Positions 46,615-56,900 of a DNA stretch of 64,000 nt are shown here, piece after piece; the stretch's first letter is position 1; each line of letters opens with the position of its first letter. The notes under the pieces are model-generated. The model did not search any database. It was not told the DNA's origin and saw only the letters and a list, made by a program, of their open reading frames with translations. The position numbers and the translations under genes are program-made. Source of the stretch: a bacterium (lineage in GTDB: Bacteria; Bacillota; Bacilli; Lactobacillales; Streptococcaceae). The DNA lies in NCBI GenBank assembly GCA_905221375.1, contig CAJNCY010000001.1:62001-126000 (forward strand), given 5' to 3'.

Positions 46615-47025
46615 TTACAAATCCTTTTGGTAATAATATCTTTGCCCAATGTAGGGATAGTCTTGTAACCTAAAGACTTCCTTGTAGTCATGCCTTTTAT
46701 AAAAATCAGGAGCTTGAAACTGGTAAGTATTGACAAAAGCAAAACGACAGTTTCGATTCTTAGCTTCAGTTTCTGCTTGCTGCAATAGGTTTGAACCGAT
46801 TCCTTGCCCTCTCAGTTCCTCTTTTACAAATAAATACTCGATTTCTAGCCAATTTCCAAAAGTCTCTGCTATCAAACCTGCCAGGAGATTGCCCTTTTCA
46901 TCTTTGACATAAAGATTAAGTGGCTCACTTTCAGCCTCTTCTCTTTTTGAACGATTATAGGCACGAATCAGATTCCCAATTTCCTGCGCTTTCTGGGATT
47001 CCTTATTTTCCAATCTAAAGTACAT
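46615..47025 (-). CDS. GNAT acetyltransferase
   Basis: 136 residues with the acetyl-CoA motif VKEELRGQGIGSNLLQQAE (about 72-90; R/Q-x-x-G-x-G/A present) and FVNTYQFQAPDFYKRHDYKEV (about 101-121). Small-molecule or peptide N-acetylation is likely; the substrate is unknown. It is followed by the decayed HAD gene and a shared terminator. Confidence 0.88.
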   Translation of the reverse strand: MYFRLENKESQKAQEIGNLIRAYNRSKREEAESEPLNLYVKDEKGNLLAGLIAETFGNWLEIEYLFVKEELRGQGIGSNLLQQAETEAKNRNCRFAFVNTYQFQAPDFYKRHDYKEVFRLQDYPYIGQRYYYQKDL

Positions 47026-47090
47026 CCAAACCTCCTTGAAAACTAATACAGCTTGATTATAGTCTTATTTCAATAGACTGTCAAACTAGC

Positions 47091-47119
47091 AAAAACCCAC
47101 CAACCTGAGTTGATGAGTT
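47091..47119 (-). terminator. Terminator of the amino-acid permease gene
   Basis: An 11-bp stem (47094-47104 with 47109-47119, two G-U pairs on the minus strand) and four-base loop, then five T. Confidence 0.82.
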
Positions 47120-47125
47120 TCAAAT

Positions 47126-48490
47126 CTATTTTCTAAATTTCCACTGGCTGTAAATCCCGAAACCGATAATCCAAATAGCTGAACCGATTGCTCCGACAAA
47201 TGTAGACTCTTGTAAAAAGAGGGTTACAAAGACAAAGGCAAAGAAGAGCATGGTTAAAGGATTTAGGAAACGATAATGGGGCATGAGATAACCATCTGCC
47301 ATAAAGTCTGGTGACTTGCGGTATTTAAGGTGAGCCAGCATAATCAAGATATAAATGGCGATATAGACACCTGATGATGATGCCGTAATCAAGGCAAAGG
47401 CATCGGAAACACCTGGCAATACGTTGATAAAGGCTGCTAGGGCAATCAAAATTGCTGAAGCTATGATGGCATTTTGTGGCACATTATGGCGAGAAAGCGT
47501 ATCTGCCTTAATAGCCTTTAAGAATGGATTTGGCGAATCATGGGTAATCTGGTACAAATGGCGACCTGTTGAATAGAGTGTTGAGTTAAGAGCAGATGCT
47601 GCTGACGTCAAGACGACAAAGTTAATCAAGGCCGCTGCCCACTTGATACCTGCCAATTCAAATACTGTTACAAAAGGAGAATCAGCCGATGCAAGTTCAC
47701 GCCACGGAATGATAGCCATGATGGCTAAGAGGGCACCACCGTAGAAAAAGGCGATTCGCAAAGGAATTTCCTTAACGGCTTTTGGCAAGACCTGACGTGG
47801 ATTTTTTGTTTCTGAAGTTGTGACCCCGATAAACTCAATCATAAGGTAGGCAAAGAAAACCATCTGGAAGGCCATGACAAAGTTAACTCCACCATTTGGG
47901 AAGAGGGAGAAATTGTCAGCAATATTGGCTAAACTTGCTACTCCATGGGGTGTCTTAAAGCCTGTCAAGACCATAAAGACCCCTGTCGCAATCATAGCTA
48001 AAATAGCCACAATCTTGACCATAGCAAACCAAAACTCAACTTCTCCAAAGAGCTTAACCGCAATCAGATTGACTAAAGCTAGAATGGTCAAAAATCCAAT
48101 CTCAATCATCCAACTTGGCCAGCTAGGGAACCAAAACTGAACATAGTGAGAGATAGCAGTGATTTCCGCCATACCGATAAAGACAACGGATAGCCAGTAA
48201 GACCAGACTGAGAAATACCCCCAACCCTTGCCCAAATGGCGCGTGATAAAGTTGATAAAGGTATGTTGCTCAGGATCCTGATAGAGCATTTCCCCAACCG
48301 CACGCATCATGAGGAACATAAAAGCTCCAGTAATCATATAAATCAGTACAATGGAAGGACCTGTTAGGCTGATAGAGCGACCTGCCCCCAAAAAGAGTCC
48401 TGTTCCGATTGTTCCAGCAATGGCCATAACCTGCACATGACGATTAGTCAGACCACGCTCCATCTTATTTTTTTTCTTCTTTGAACTCAT
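47126..48490 (-). CDS. APC-family amino-acid permease
   Basis: 454 residues, 12 predicted membrane helices, with the amino-acid transporter start GLTNRHVQVMAIAGTIGTGLFLGAG (about 13-37) and EFIGVTTSETKNPRQVLPKAV. The AAT subfamily includes AroP, LysP and CycA-type carriers; the sequence fits a D-serine/alanine/glycine (CycA-like) transporter, but the substrate is an inference. It is a single-gene unit with a terminator. Confidence 0.9.
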   Translation of the reverse strand: MSSKKKKNKMERGLTNRHVQVMAIAGTIGTGLFLGAGRSISLTGPSIVLIYMITGAFMFLMMRAVGEMLYQDPEQHTFINFITRHLGKGWGYFSVWSYWLSVVFIGMAEITAISHYVQFWFPSWPSWMIEIGFLTILALVNLIAVKLFGEVEFWFAMVKIVAILAMIATGVFMVLTGFKTPHGVASLANIADNFSLFPNGGVNFVMAFQMVFFAYLMIEFIGVTTSETKNPRQVLPKAVKEIPLRIAFFYGGALLAIMAIIPWRELASADSPFVTVFELAGIKWAAALINFVVLTSAASALNSTLYSTGRHLYQITHDSPNPFLKAIKADTLSRHNVPQNAIIASAILIALAAFINVLPGVSDAFALITASSSGVYIAIYILIMLAHLKYRKSPDFMADGYLMPHYRFLNPLTMLFFAFVFVTLFLQESTFVGAIGSAIWIIGFGIYSQWKFRK

Positions 48491-48516
48491 ATCGTCTCCA
48501 ATTCAATTTAAAATGG

Positions 48517-48558
48517 AAAAAGGAGTGAGTGAAGCGCATTGCCTCCCCACTCCTTTTT
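48517..48558. terminator. Terminator between greA and the permease gene
   Basis: AAAAAGGAGTG/CACTCCTTTTT stem with a 20-base loop. On the minus strand it follows the greA stop and ends in TTTTTCC. Confidence 0.78.
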
Positions 48559-48565
48559 TCTGTTT

Positions 48566-49048
48566 TTAGGCTGTTTTTTCAACCTTCAAGATTTTTACAT
48601 CATAGCTACCAACAGGTGTTTCAATAGTTGCTGTGTCACCTGTTTTCTTACCAATCAAGGCTTGTCCAATTGGGCTTTCATTTGAAACCTTACCTGCAAA
48701 GGCATCCGCACCGGCTGAACCTACGATAATATAAACTTCTTCTTCGTCCTCACCAATTTCTTGGATAGTCACTGTTTTACCAATCGCTACTTCGTCTTGG
48801 GCAACTGAGTCGCTATTGACGATTTCAGCATAACGGATTTTTGTTTCCAAGCTAGAGATTTGCCCTTCGACAAAGGCTTGTTCATCCTTAGCTGCTTCGT
48901 ATTCACTATTTTCAGAAAGGTCACCGTATGAACGAGCAATTTTAATGCGTTCTACCACTTCTGGTCGGCGGACCAATTTTAATTCTTCTAATTCTTTTTC
49001 CAGTTTTACCTTTTCCTCAAGGGTCATAGGATATGTTTTTTCTGCCAT
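48566..49048 (-). CDS. greA: Transcript cleavage factor GreA
   Basis: Rescues backtracked RNA polymerase by stimulating RNA cleavage. 160 residues: N-terminal coiled-coil ([57 protein letters not shown]) with the acidic D/E tip in GDLSENSEY, and the FKBP-like C-domain ([27 protein letters not shown]). ATG 49048 is the family start; a codon-3 upstream ATG at 49057 is also in frame. Confidence 0.96.
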   Translation of the reverse strand: MAEKTYPMTLEEKVKLEKELEELKLVRRPEVVERIKIARSYGDLSENSEYEAAKDEQAFVEGQISSLETKIRYAEIVNSDSVAQDEVAIGKTVTIQEIGEDEEEVYIIVGSAGADAFAGKVSNESPIGQALIGKKTGDTATIETPVGSYDVKILKVEKTA

Positions 49049-49079
49049 ATTTCTCAACTTTCTTCTGATGATATTTTCT

Positions 49080-49115
49080 AACTAAAATTATGTGAAGCAT
49101 CACATAATTTTAGTT
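49080..49115 (-). terminator. Long perfect hairpin after mltG
   Basis: A 16-bp perfect stem (49080-49095 with 49100-49115) with a four-base loop starts within the mltG stop region. The stem is A/T-rich and has only a weak T tract after it, so it may attenuate rather than fully end transcription into greA. Confidence 0.6.
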
Positions 49116-50852
49116 TGTTTGGTTTAACTTGCTGTTGATATGTTCAGCAACATTCCGATCATGTTCTTCTTTATTGCTAGCATAGTAGACCTTACCATCT
49201 GTCACATCTGCAACAAAGTAAAGGTTCTCACTCTTAGTCTGATTGATACTTGACTCGATAGCATCCAAGCTTGGGCTATCTACTGGACCAGGCATGAGGC
49301 CTAGATTTGTATAAACATTGTATGGTGAATTAATCGATGTATCGATTCCAGCATCGTCGGCAAGACTAATCTTCTGACCAAGTTTGCCTTGGGCATACAA
49401 GATGGCAATATTGCTTTGAAGTGGCATACCAAGATTCAAGCGATTGTAGAATACACCTGCAATCAACTTACGGTCTTCCGTCTTAGCTCCTTCTTTTTCG
49501 ACAAGAGAAGCAATGGTCAGCAATTCATTGACCGTCAAATTCTTAGACTTAATCGTACTGTAATGAGGTGCCAAGGTCTTATCCATTGCTGCCAACATCT
49601 CATCAATCAAGCTTTCAATAGTTGTGCTTTCCTTGATAGAGTATGTAGCTGGGAAGAGGAATCCTTCCAAACGGTAACGAACGCCACTTTCCTTTGTAGG
49701 CAAGCTTTCAAGTAGACTAGGATATTTGGCAACTTCTTGGCTGATAAAGTTTTCATCTTGAACTTTTGCCAGAAAGGCATCCGCTGTCAAAGGCTCTTTG
49801 AAGTCACCTTGCAATTGACCTACAGCCTGTGCCATTTGATCAATCGTATAACCTTCTGGAATTGTCAAAGTCGCAAGGACAGGTTCTTGAGCTTCAGCTG
49901 TTCCACCTTTTTGTAGTTCGTGGATGATATCTTCTGTACTCATGCTCTTTTGCAAATTGTAATAGCCAGATTTCAAATCTGAATAATTTTTATATTTCGC
50001 ATAAAAAGCAAAAATCACTCCGTGTTTAATCAAGCCAGACTTTTCAAGAGTTGAACCAATTGTTTGAACATTAGCTCCTTCTGGGATTTGCACTGTCACA
50101 TATTGTTTAGATGAAGCATCCACAGGCTGTAAAGATGACTGAACATACTGATAACCGAAGTAACCACCTGCCGAAATCAAGGCAAGGAAAATCAGTAGAG
50201 AAATGAAGAAGGCCTTGAAGCCAGATTTTTTCTTCTTGGGTGACTTAACCGTCTCACGACGGCTACGACGTGGAGTTGCAGGCATTTCTTCTACAACTTT
50301 CTTTTCCACTACTGGTTTTGAAGTAGGAACTTCTCTTTTTACCTCTCTCTGAGCTTCTGTCTTATAAGAAACAGCTACCCTCGTTGGGATTTCATTAAAT
50401 TCCTTTTCTACTTTTCTAGGACTAACAGGTCCTGGAGTTGGTCTTGATACTCCCTCCGCTGATGGAGCAGAAGGTCCTTCTTGACTCGGGTGACTAGGAG
50501 CAAGTGGAGCTTGTCTTACAGCCTCTTCTGCGGGAGAAGAAGGCACATCTTGACTTGGATGACTTGGAACAGTAAGAGTTTCTCTTTTAATCTCATCTGA
50601 TGAAGAAGCCGGTAAATCTTGGCTTGGGTGAGTAGGCACGGTAGGAGCTTTTCTCATAATCTCCTCTACAGCTGATAGAGAATCTTCCATTAGCTCTTCT
50701 ATCGACTGGTCATTTTTAGAAGAAAATTGGGGTTTTATTGAAGCTAAATCAACTTCTTCCTGATCTTCTTCATGTTTTTTAACTTGTTCTAAATCTCGTA
50801 AAATCTGCTCTTTAAAGCTTAATTTTTCTTCTTCTCTTGACTTTTCACTCAA
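49110..50852 (-). CDS. mltG: Endolytic transglycosylase MltG
   Basis: Cleaves nascent glycan strands in the membrane and works with septal/peripheral wall synthesis. 580 residues: a long cytoplasmic tail (about 1-215) with three proline-rich repeats of a PSHPSQ type core (about 75-145), a membrane helix (about 215-237), a LysM-like subdomain and the YceG catalytic domain with the glutamate in ASLVEKEGAKTEDRKLIAGVFYNRL (E about 442). The cytoplasmic tail is much longer than in Gram-negative MltG and typical for streptococci. Confidence 0.94.
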   Translation of the reverse strand: MSEKSREEEKLSFKEQILRDLEQVKKHEEDQEEVDLASIKPQFSSKNDQSIEELMEDSLSAVEEIMRKAPTVPTHPSQDLPASSSDEIKRETLTVPSHPSQDVPSSPAEEAVRQAPLAPSHPSQEGPSAPSAEGVSRPTPGPVSPRKVEKEFNEIPTRVAVSYKTEAQREVKREVPTSKPVVEKKVVEEMPATPRRSRRETVKSPKKKKSGFKAFFISLLIFLALISAGGYFGYQYVQSSLQPVDASSKQYVTVQIPEGANVQTIGSTLEKSGLIKHGVIFAFYAKYKNYSDLKSGYYNLQKSMSTEDIIHELQKGGTAEAQEPVLATLTIPEGYTIDQMAQAVGQLQGDFKEPLTADAFLAKVQDENFISQEVAKYPSLLESLPTKESGVRYRLEGFLFPATYSIKESTTIESLIDEMLAAMDKTLAPHYSTIKSKNLTVNELLTIASLVEKEGAKTEDRKLIAGVFYNRLNLGMPLQSNIAILYAQGKLGQKISLADDAGIDTSINSPYNVYTNLGLMPGPVDSPSLDAIESSINQTKSENLYFVADVTDGKVYYASNKEEHDRNVAEHINSKLNQTN

Positions 50853-50932
50853 AAGTTTTTCCTCCTCGTTGACAATCCATAATATTATATCTTAAAAGTC
50901 TAGGAAAAGCAACCTATGATACCTTGTCTTGC

Positions 50933-51427
50933 CTATTTTTTAGCTTCCCAGACCATATCATACCAAGTTTCACCTGCAAAGGTTGACTGGGCCAAGCCTT
51001 CGTTGACAAATCCATGTTTTTCATAGTAGGCGATGAGATAGTCATGACAGGTTAGGTTAATGCCTTCTCTCCCATCTTCAAGAGCCAGTTCTTTCAAGGC
51101 TGTTAGCAATTTCTGACCCAGTCCGAAGCCCTGTGCCTCTTTGGTAATGGAGAGGCAGGTCACAGAGATATAGCCACCCGTCTCATGACTATAGTCTTTT
51201 ATGTCTTCTGTAAAGGACTGGTCTTGCAGATGGCGATGGGGGCCAACTGGCCCTTCTATATAACCCATGATTCTGCCCTCTTTTTCTGCAACCAGAAAAG
51301 AGGTCTGTATTTCTCGCAAATGCGCTTCAAAGACAGATTGAGGAATGGCTTCTTCTACCGAGAAATTCTCTAGTTCAATCTCGACAATCCGACCCAAATC
51401 TTCTAATCTTGCTTGTCTAATTTTCAT
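50933..51427 (-). CDS. GNAT acetyltransferase
   Basis: 164 residues; starts MKIRQARLEDLGRIVEIE and has the acetyl-CoA loop ITKEAQGFGLGQKLLTALKELAL (about 105-127; Q-G-F-G-L-G). The C-terminal YYEKHGFVNEG is typical. Its start overlaps the previous GNAT gene's stop by 4 bases. The substrate is unknown. Confidence 0.88.
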   Translation of the reverse strand: MKIRQARLEDLGRIVEIELENFSVEEAIPQSVFEAHLREIQTSFLVAEKEGRIMGYIEGPVGPHRHLQDQSFTEDIKDYSHETGGYISVTCLSITKEAQGFGLGQKLLTALKELALEDGREGINLTCHDYLIAYYEKHGFVNEGLAQSTFAGETWYDMVWEAKK

Positions 51428-51885
51428 TGTGCCTCCAGATAAAAGGGATTAAACCAAATCATACTATAACCCTGGCTAGTTGCATAAAGGGAAGTTTCTT
51501 CATCAATGAAACCGTTCATTTCAAAATAGGAAAGCAGCTCATCAGGACTCTCCAAACGAATCCCTTTGTAATCCAGCTCAACTGCCACCTCTTTCAAGGC
51601 TGCAAGAAGAAGTGTTCCCAAGCCCTGTCTCTGATGGTCAGACTCAATGACTAAAGAATGTATTTTTAGACATTGCGGATTGTCTAACTGAGGACTACCT
51701 ATAACATAACCTAAAAGTTGATTTTCATCCCTAGCTAGAAGAAAGGTATCCGCAGACTTACGGATACTTTCTTCTAAAATATGGGAAGGTTGCTGCTTTT
51801 CAGCTGGAAAAGACGAAGTTTGAAGTACCTCTATCTCAGCCAAATCAGACTTACTTGCCTGAATGATCTTAATTGGAATTTCCAT
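51424..51885 (-). CDS. GNAT acetyltransferase
   Basis: 153 residues with the CoA loop IESDHQRQGLGTLLLAALKEVA (about 84-105; Q-R-Q-G-L-G) and SYFEMNGFIDEE. It follows murC by 9 bases and precedes another GNAT gene with a 4-base overlap. The two may be an old duplication, since both end in a similar YFE/YYE-x-x-GF pattern and SMIW/DMVW near the C-terminus. Confidence 0.88.
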   Translation of the reverse strand: MEIPIKIIQASKSDLAEIEVLQTSSFPAEKQQPSHILEESIRKSADTFLLARDENQLLGYVIGSPQLDNPQCLKIHSLVIESDHQRQGLGTLLLAALKEVAVELDYKGIRLESPDELLSYFEMNGFIDEETSLYATSQGYSMIWFNPFYLEAQ

Positions 51886-51894
51886 AAGAATATC

Positions 51895-53229
51895 CTATTG
51901 AACATTGCTTGTCAAGTTAGACAAGAGACGTTCAAATGAGTATTCATAGGTTTGGATGTCTCCTGCTCCCATAAAGACGTAGACAGCATTGTCATGGTCT
52001 AGAAGTGGAGAAACATTTTCAACAGTGATGACTTGGTGTTTCTTGTTGATTTTATTAGCTAGGTCTTCTACCTTGACATCACCATGGTCCACTTCACGCG
52101 CAGATCCATAGATTTGTGCTAGATAAACCGCATCCGCTTGGTTCAAAGCGTGAGCAAATTCATCCAACAAGGCGATGGTTCTTGTAAAGGTATGCGGTTG
52201 GAAGATTGCGACGATTTCCTTGCTTGGGTATTTTTGACGAGCCGCATCCAAGGTCGCAATGATTTCTGTTGGATGGTGAGCAAAGTCATCAATAATCACC
52301 GTGTCATTGACAATTTTTTCAGTGAAACGACGCTTAACACCAGCAAATGTTTTCAGGTGTTCACGTACCAAGTTCAAATCAAAGCCTGCTGTGTAAAGCA
52401 ATCCAATCACTGCTGTCGCATTCATGATATTGTGACGACCAAAGGTTGGGATGTGGAATTGTCCCAACTCTTGTCCACGGAAGTGAACGGTGAAGGTTGA
52501 ACCAGTTGTAGAACGAAGAAGATCGCTAGCTACAAAGTCATTGCCTTCAGCTTCAAAGCCATAATAATAGATTGGTGCATCAGACGTAATTTTACGCAAT
52601 TCTGCATCTTCACCGTAGATAAACAAACCTTTGGTAATTTGTTTAGCATAGTCGTTAAAGGCATTGAAAACATCCTCTAGACTTGTGAAGTAGTCTGGAT
52701 GGTCAAAGTCAATATTGGTGATGATAGAGTATTCTGGGTGGTAAGGCATGAAATGACGCTCATATTCGTCAGATTCAAAGACAAAATATTTGGCATTGGC
52801 TGAACCACGACCTGTCCCGTCTCCGATTAAGAAGCTAGTATCTGTAATGTGAGACAAGACATGAGATAACATACCTGTCGTTGAAGTTTTTCCGTGCGCT
52901 CCAGCAACTCCCATGCTGACAAAGTCACGCATAAAGCTACCTAGGAATTCATGGTAACGCTTGTAGCTGATGCCATTTTTGTCCGCATAGGCAATTTCAA
53001 CGTTGTTATCTGGACGAAAGGCATTTCCAGCAATAATTTCCATATCTCCATCTAGATTCTTTTCATCAAAAGGAAGAATGGTAATGCCTGCCTGCTCAAG
53101 ACCACGTTGAGTAAAGTAATATTTTTCAACATCTGATCCCTGTACCTTGTGCCCCATTTGGTGTAACATCAAGGCCAAGGCACTCATCCCTGATCCCTTA
53201 ATTCCGATAAAATGATATGTCTTTGACAT
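51895..53229 (-). CDS. murC: UDP-N-acetylmuramate--L-alanine ligase MurC
   Basis: First Mur ligase of the stem peptide. 444 residues: N-domain [20 protein letters not shown] (about 8-27), ATP loop [17 protein letters not shown] (about 108-124), catalytic-site [10 protein letters not shown] and C-domain [10 protein letters not shown] with FQPHTFTRT. It lies in an operon-like row with the two acetyltransferases and upstream unknown gene. Confidence 0.97.
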   Translation of the reverse strand: MSKTYHFIGIKGSGMSALALMLHQMGHKVQGSDVEKYYFTQRGLEQAGITILPFDEKNLDGDMEIIAGNAFRPDNNVEIAYADKNGISYKRYHEFLGSFMRDFVSMGVAGAHGKTSTTGMLSHVLSHITDTSFLIGDGTGRGSANAKYFVFESDEYERHFMPYHPEYSIITNIDFDHPDYFTSLEDVFNAFNDYAKQITKGLFIYGEDAELRKITSDAPIYYYGFEAEGNDFVASDLLRSTTGSTFTVHFRGQELGQFHIPTFGRHNIMNATAVIGLLYTAGFDLNLVREHLKTFAGVKRRFTEKIVNDTVIIDDFAHHPTEIIATLDAARQKYPSKEIVAIFQPHTFTRTIALLDEFAHALNQADAVYLAQIYGSAREVDHGDVKVEDLANKINKKHQVITVENVSPLLDHDNAVYVFMGAGDIQTYEYSFERLLSNLTSNVQ

Positions 53230-53239
53230 GTTTTCTCCC

Positions 53240-53857
53240 CTATTCTGTAATTCTTGTCAGATTCAACTCTTGGGCAACCTGGCGTTCTTGTTCTGTTTGT
53301 TTACTTTTTTTATTGTAGATTTGGCTCTTTTTCAGAAAATCATAGTTGTTTTTCTTTGGAGTAGGTGCTGACACTTCTTCATTCTTGGTAGGGATAGAAT
53401 TGACTTCTTCCGCCAAGATATAATGAGACTGGGTCAATTTTTGGCTAAACTTCACCAATTCACCAGGATTTTCCTTTTGGAAAGGCACTGTCGGTTGATT
53501 GCCCTTTCTAACGAGGCCAGATTGAGAATGACGTCTCGCACGGCTGAAATCCTGAGTTAGATAGTTAGCAGAGCGTTTCTTTTTCAAGTCTGCACGCGCT
53601 TCTTCACGCGCCACCTCCGCATAGCTCTTTCCTTCTTTTTTAACTCCTAAAGGAGCCTTTTTAGGTTTCTCTACTTGCTTTTCAATCGGTTTGACTGGTT
53701 TTTCTTCAGTAATAGGAGCCCATTCTAAATAATTTTTATCTCGATACTCACCCTTGATATTACTGATCAGATCAGACTCATCGTACAAGTTCATGACTGG
53801 CATCTCAGTCAACATGACCTCGTCATCTGACACCAATGGAAAACGTTCTTGTTTCAT
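53240..53857 (-). CDS. Charged conserved streptococcal protein, unknown function
   Basis: 205 residues, rich in Lys and Glu with long low-complexity linkers, no signal or membrane helix. The N-terminus ([29 protein letters not shown]) looks conserved and ordered, while the remainder ([32 protein letters not shown]) is probably disordered. No family is recognised. It lies 10 bases upstream of murC, so a wall- or division-related role is possible by context only. Confidence 0.75.
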   Translation of the reverse strand: MKQERFPLVSDDEVMLTEMPVMNLYDESDLISNIKGEYRDKNYLEWAPITEEKPVKPIEKQVEKPKKAPLGVKKEGKSYAEVAREEARADLKKKRSANYLTQDFSRARRHSQSGLVRKGNQPTVPFQKENPGELVKFSQKLTQSHYILAEEVNSIPTKNEEVSAPTPKKNNYDFLKKSQIYNKKSKQTEQERQVAQELNLTRITE

Positions 53858-53904
53858 TTTCTATTTCCTTTCAACACTTCATTATAGCGTATTGTCTTGA
53901 TTTT

Positions 53905-56900
53905 TCAAGTGCTGGCTTCAGAAATTCCCAAAATTTCTCTAATTTCTGCTAGGGTCAGACTGCCACGTGACTCTGTTCCATCCAATACTTGTGACACCAG
54001 ATGTTTCTTTTGTTCTTGGAGTTCCTGAATTTTTTCTTCAATGGTTCCCCTGGTCACCAAGCGATAGACCTCAACCGTTTCTTCCTGACCCATCCGATGA
54101 GCACGGCCAATAGCTTGTGCTTCCACCGCAGGATTCCACCAAAGGTCAACCAAAATAACCGTATCAGCACCTGTCAGATTCAGACCGACACCACCAGCCT
54201 TGAGGGAAATCAGAAAGGCATCTCTTTCCCCTTGGTTAAAGGACTTGGTCATGTCTTGTCTTTCCTTGGCTGGGGTTGAACCCGTAATTTTAAAGGATGT
54301 CAATCCCAAGTCTGGCAGTTCTTGTTCAATTTTCTCCAACATTCCCTTGAACTGAGAGAAAATCAAGACACGGTGTCCACCGTCTGCCACCTGTACCAGC
54401 AGGTCTCGGAGACTATCCAGTTTGCCACTGGCTCCCTGATAATCTTCCATAAAGAGGGCAGGTGTGTCACAAATTTGACGCAAGCGCATCAGACCAGATA
54501 AGATTTCCACCCGACTTCGCTGGAATTCCTGATCTGAAACTTGAGCCAATCTATCTCTCATCTGTTGCAACTGGGCTAGGTAGATAGCCTTTTGCTGGTC
54601 TTCCAGTTCATTCTTATAAACCACTTCAATCAAGTCTGGCAATTCAGTCAGAACTTCTTCTTTCTTGCGCCGCATCACGAAAGGCTTGATAAACTGAGCC
54701 ACGCGTTCAGCTGGCAATTTCATAAATTCTTTCTTGCTTGGCAAAAGTCCTGGCATGACGATTTGGAAAATAGACCACAACTCGCCCAGATGATTTTCAA
54801 TAGGAGTCCCTGACAAGGCAAAGACCGACGGCACCACAAATTGTCTCAAGGTCTGGGCGATCTTAGTCTGGGCATTTTTCATGACCTGAGCCTCATCTAA
54901 GAAAAGGAAGTCAAAGGCCATACCCTGATAAAGCTCACTGTCCTGACGGAAGGTAGCATAGCTGGTCACATAGATTTGATGGCTTTCGGCAAGAATTTCT
55001 TCACGACTAGCTTTCAATCCATGAACAACAGCCACATCCAACTGTGGGGCAAACTTCTGAAATTCATCTGCCCAGTTGTAAATCAAACCCGACGGAGCGA
55101 GAATCAAGACTCGACTTTCTTTTGTCACTTGACTGGTCAAAAAAGCAATGGTCTGCAGGGTTTTACCCAATCCCATATCATCAGCCAAAATTCCACCAAA
55201 ACCATAATGATGGAGCATTTGCAGCCAGCCGATTCCCTTTTCCTGATAATCTCGCAAATCGGCCTGAACCTGAGTTGCTTGTCTAGGGAAGTCCTCTGGA
55301 TGCTTCAAATCATGAGCCAGATTCTGGAATTCTTGTGAAAAAGAAACACGGTCACGCCCCTCAAAAAGATGAGCTAAACTATAGGCCAAGGATTTTCTAG
55401 CCTGCAAAGAACCATCTTTTAACTCAAATTGCCCCAATTCCTGTAGATTTTGGCGAATTTTCTTGGTTTCTTCATCGAAAAAGTAGACTTGATTAGACGA
55501 ATCAATATAAAAATCTCGATTGGCAACCAAAGCCTGCATGGCTTGATCAATCTCCTCTTGGGCAATATCTTGAAAATCAAATTGGATTTCCAAGAGACCT
55601 CCCTTGGAAGCAATCTGCACTTGAGGGCTTGCTAGGTTATAGAGTTCTTCTAGCTTATCTGATAGGTCAACATTCCCGAGTTTTTCAAAGACTGGAATGA
55701 TTTCTTGGAAGAAATGATAAACAGACTCGGCTTTTAAGGCCTGACGCCAAGATTGAAAGTCTGCTTCAAAACCAGCTACCAAACAGACTTGGAAAATTCT
55801 TTCTTCTAAGTCCGCGTCACTCGAAAATGGTAATTCTTCTAACTCTTGTCGGCTAGATACCAGCCTATCCCCATAATCAAACTGGATTTCTAAACGAATC
55901 CGATTATCTTCTTCTCTGTCAAAGTAAAAAGAGGGCGCAAAAGTTTTGATTTGTAACCGTTCTGGAGCTGAAACGGTCCCCATCTGGTTAAAAAGAGTCA
56001 GACAGGAAGCCAACTTATCGCGGTCACTGCTATCAAATTGCAGGAATTTCTTTCCATGTTGATCCAAAGGCAGCGCTTTGATTTCCTTGAGAAGTCGCAT
56101 CTGCTGGTCTCTTAGAAAATAAACCTGTCCTTTATGGAAAAGTACAGCTCCCTGATAAAAGACATTGACCCTGGGACTCTCACTGATTTCCATTTCAAAA
56201 TAGTCCGAGTATTCTGTTACTGTAAAGGCAAATAGATTGGCATCAGCATGCATATCCTGAAAAAGCAGAGTCTGGTAACTATCCACTTGATGGTCAAATT
56301 GAAAATGGGGCAAGGTCATCAATAAATTCACACCCTGCTCAAAAAAAGTCAGAGGGAAAAAGAGGTGCCGACCTTGGTTTTGGAAAAAGAGGTCTGGAGC
56401 CTGTCCTTCCTCCATCAGTCCACGCAAGAAAATCAGAAGTTCTTGACTGGCCTCATCAAAGGCTTCCCAAGAAAGAGACTCCTCATAAATCTTGCCAATC
56501 ATATAAGACTTTCTCTGCTCGACAATCCTTAAAAAGAGTGGAATATCCCGAATGACATAGTATTTTTGGCTATTGATTTGGCCGATTCTCAGAGTCCACA
56601 AGATATGATTGGTTCCTGCTTCCACCTGACCCACAGTCGATAACTCATAGGCACGTTCTGATTTTGGAGACAAGATTCGGTCCAAAAATTTGCCACCCAA
56701 GGTCACCTTGGTTTCAACGGCCTCTTTTTCTTCATGACCTTCTTCCAGACTCTGCAAGATTTCCTGACCACGCTCATCATTTTTCAGAAAATGCTCCAAC
56801 GCTGCCAAATGCACACAGTAGCCCCTCTTTTGGAAAAAATCGCAAGCACAAAAAACCAAATCATCCTCTAAACTATAGCGCAGTTCTTCTTCTGCAACGC

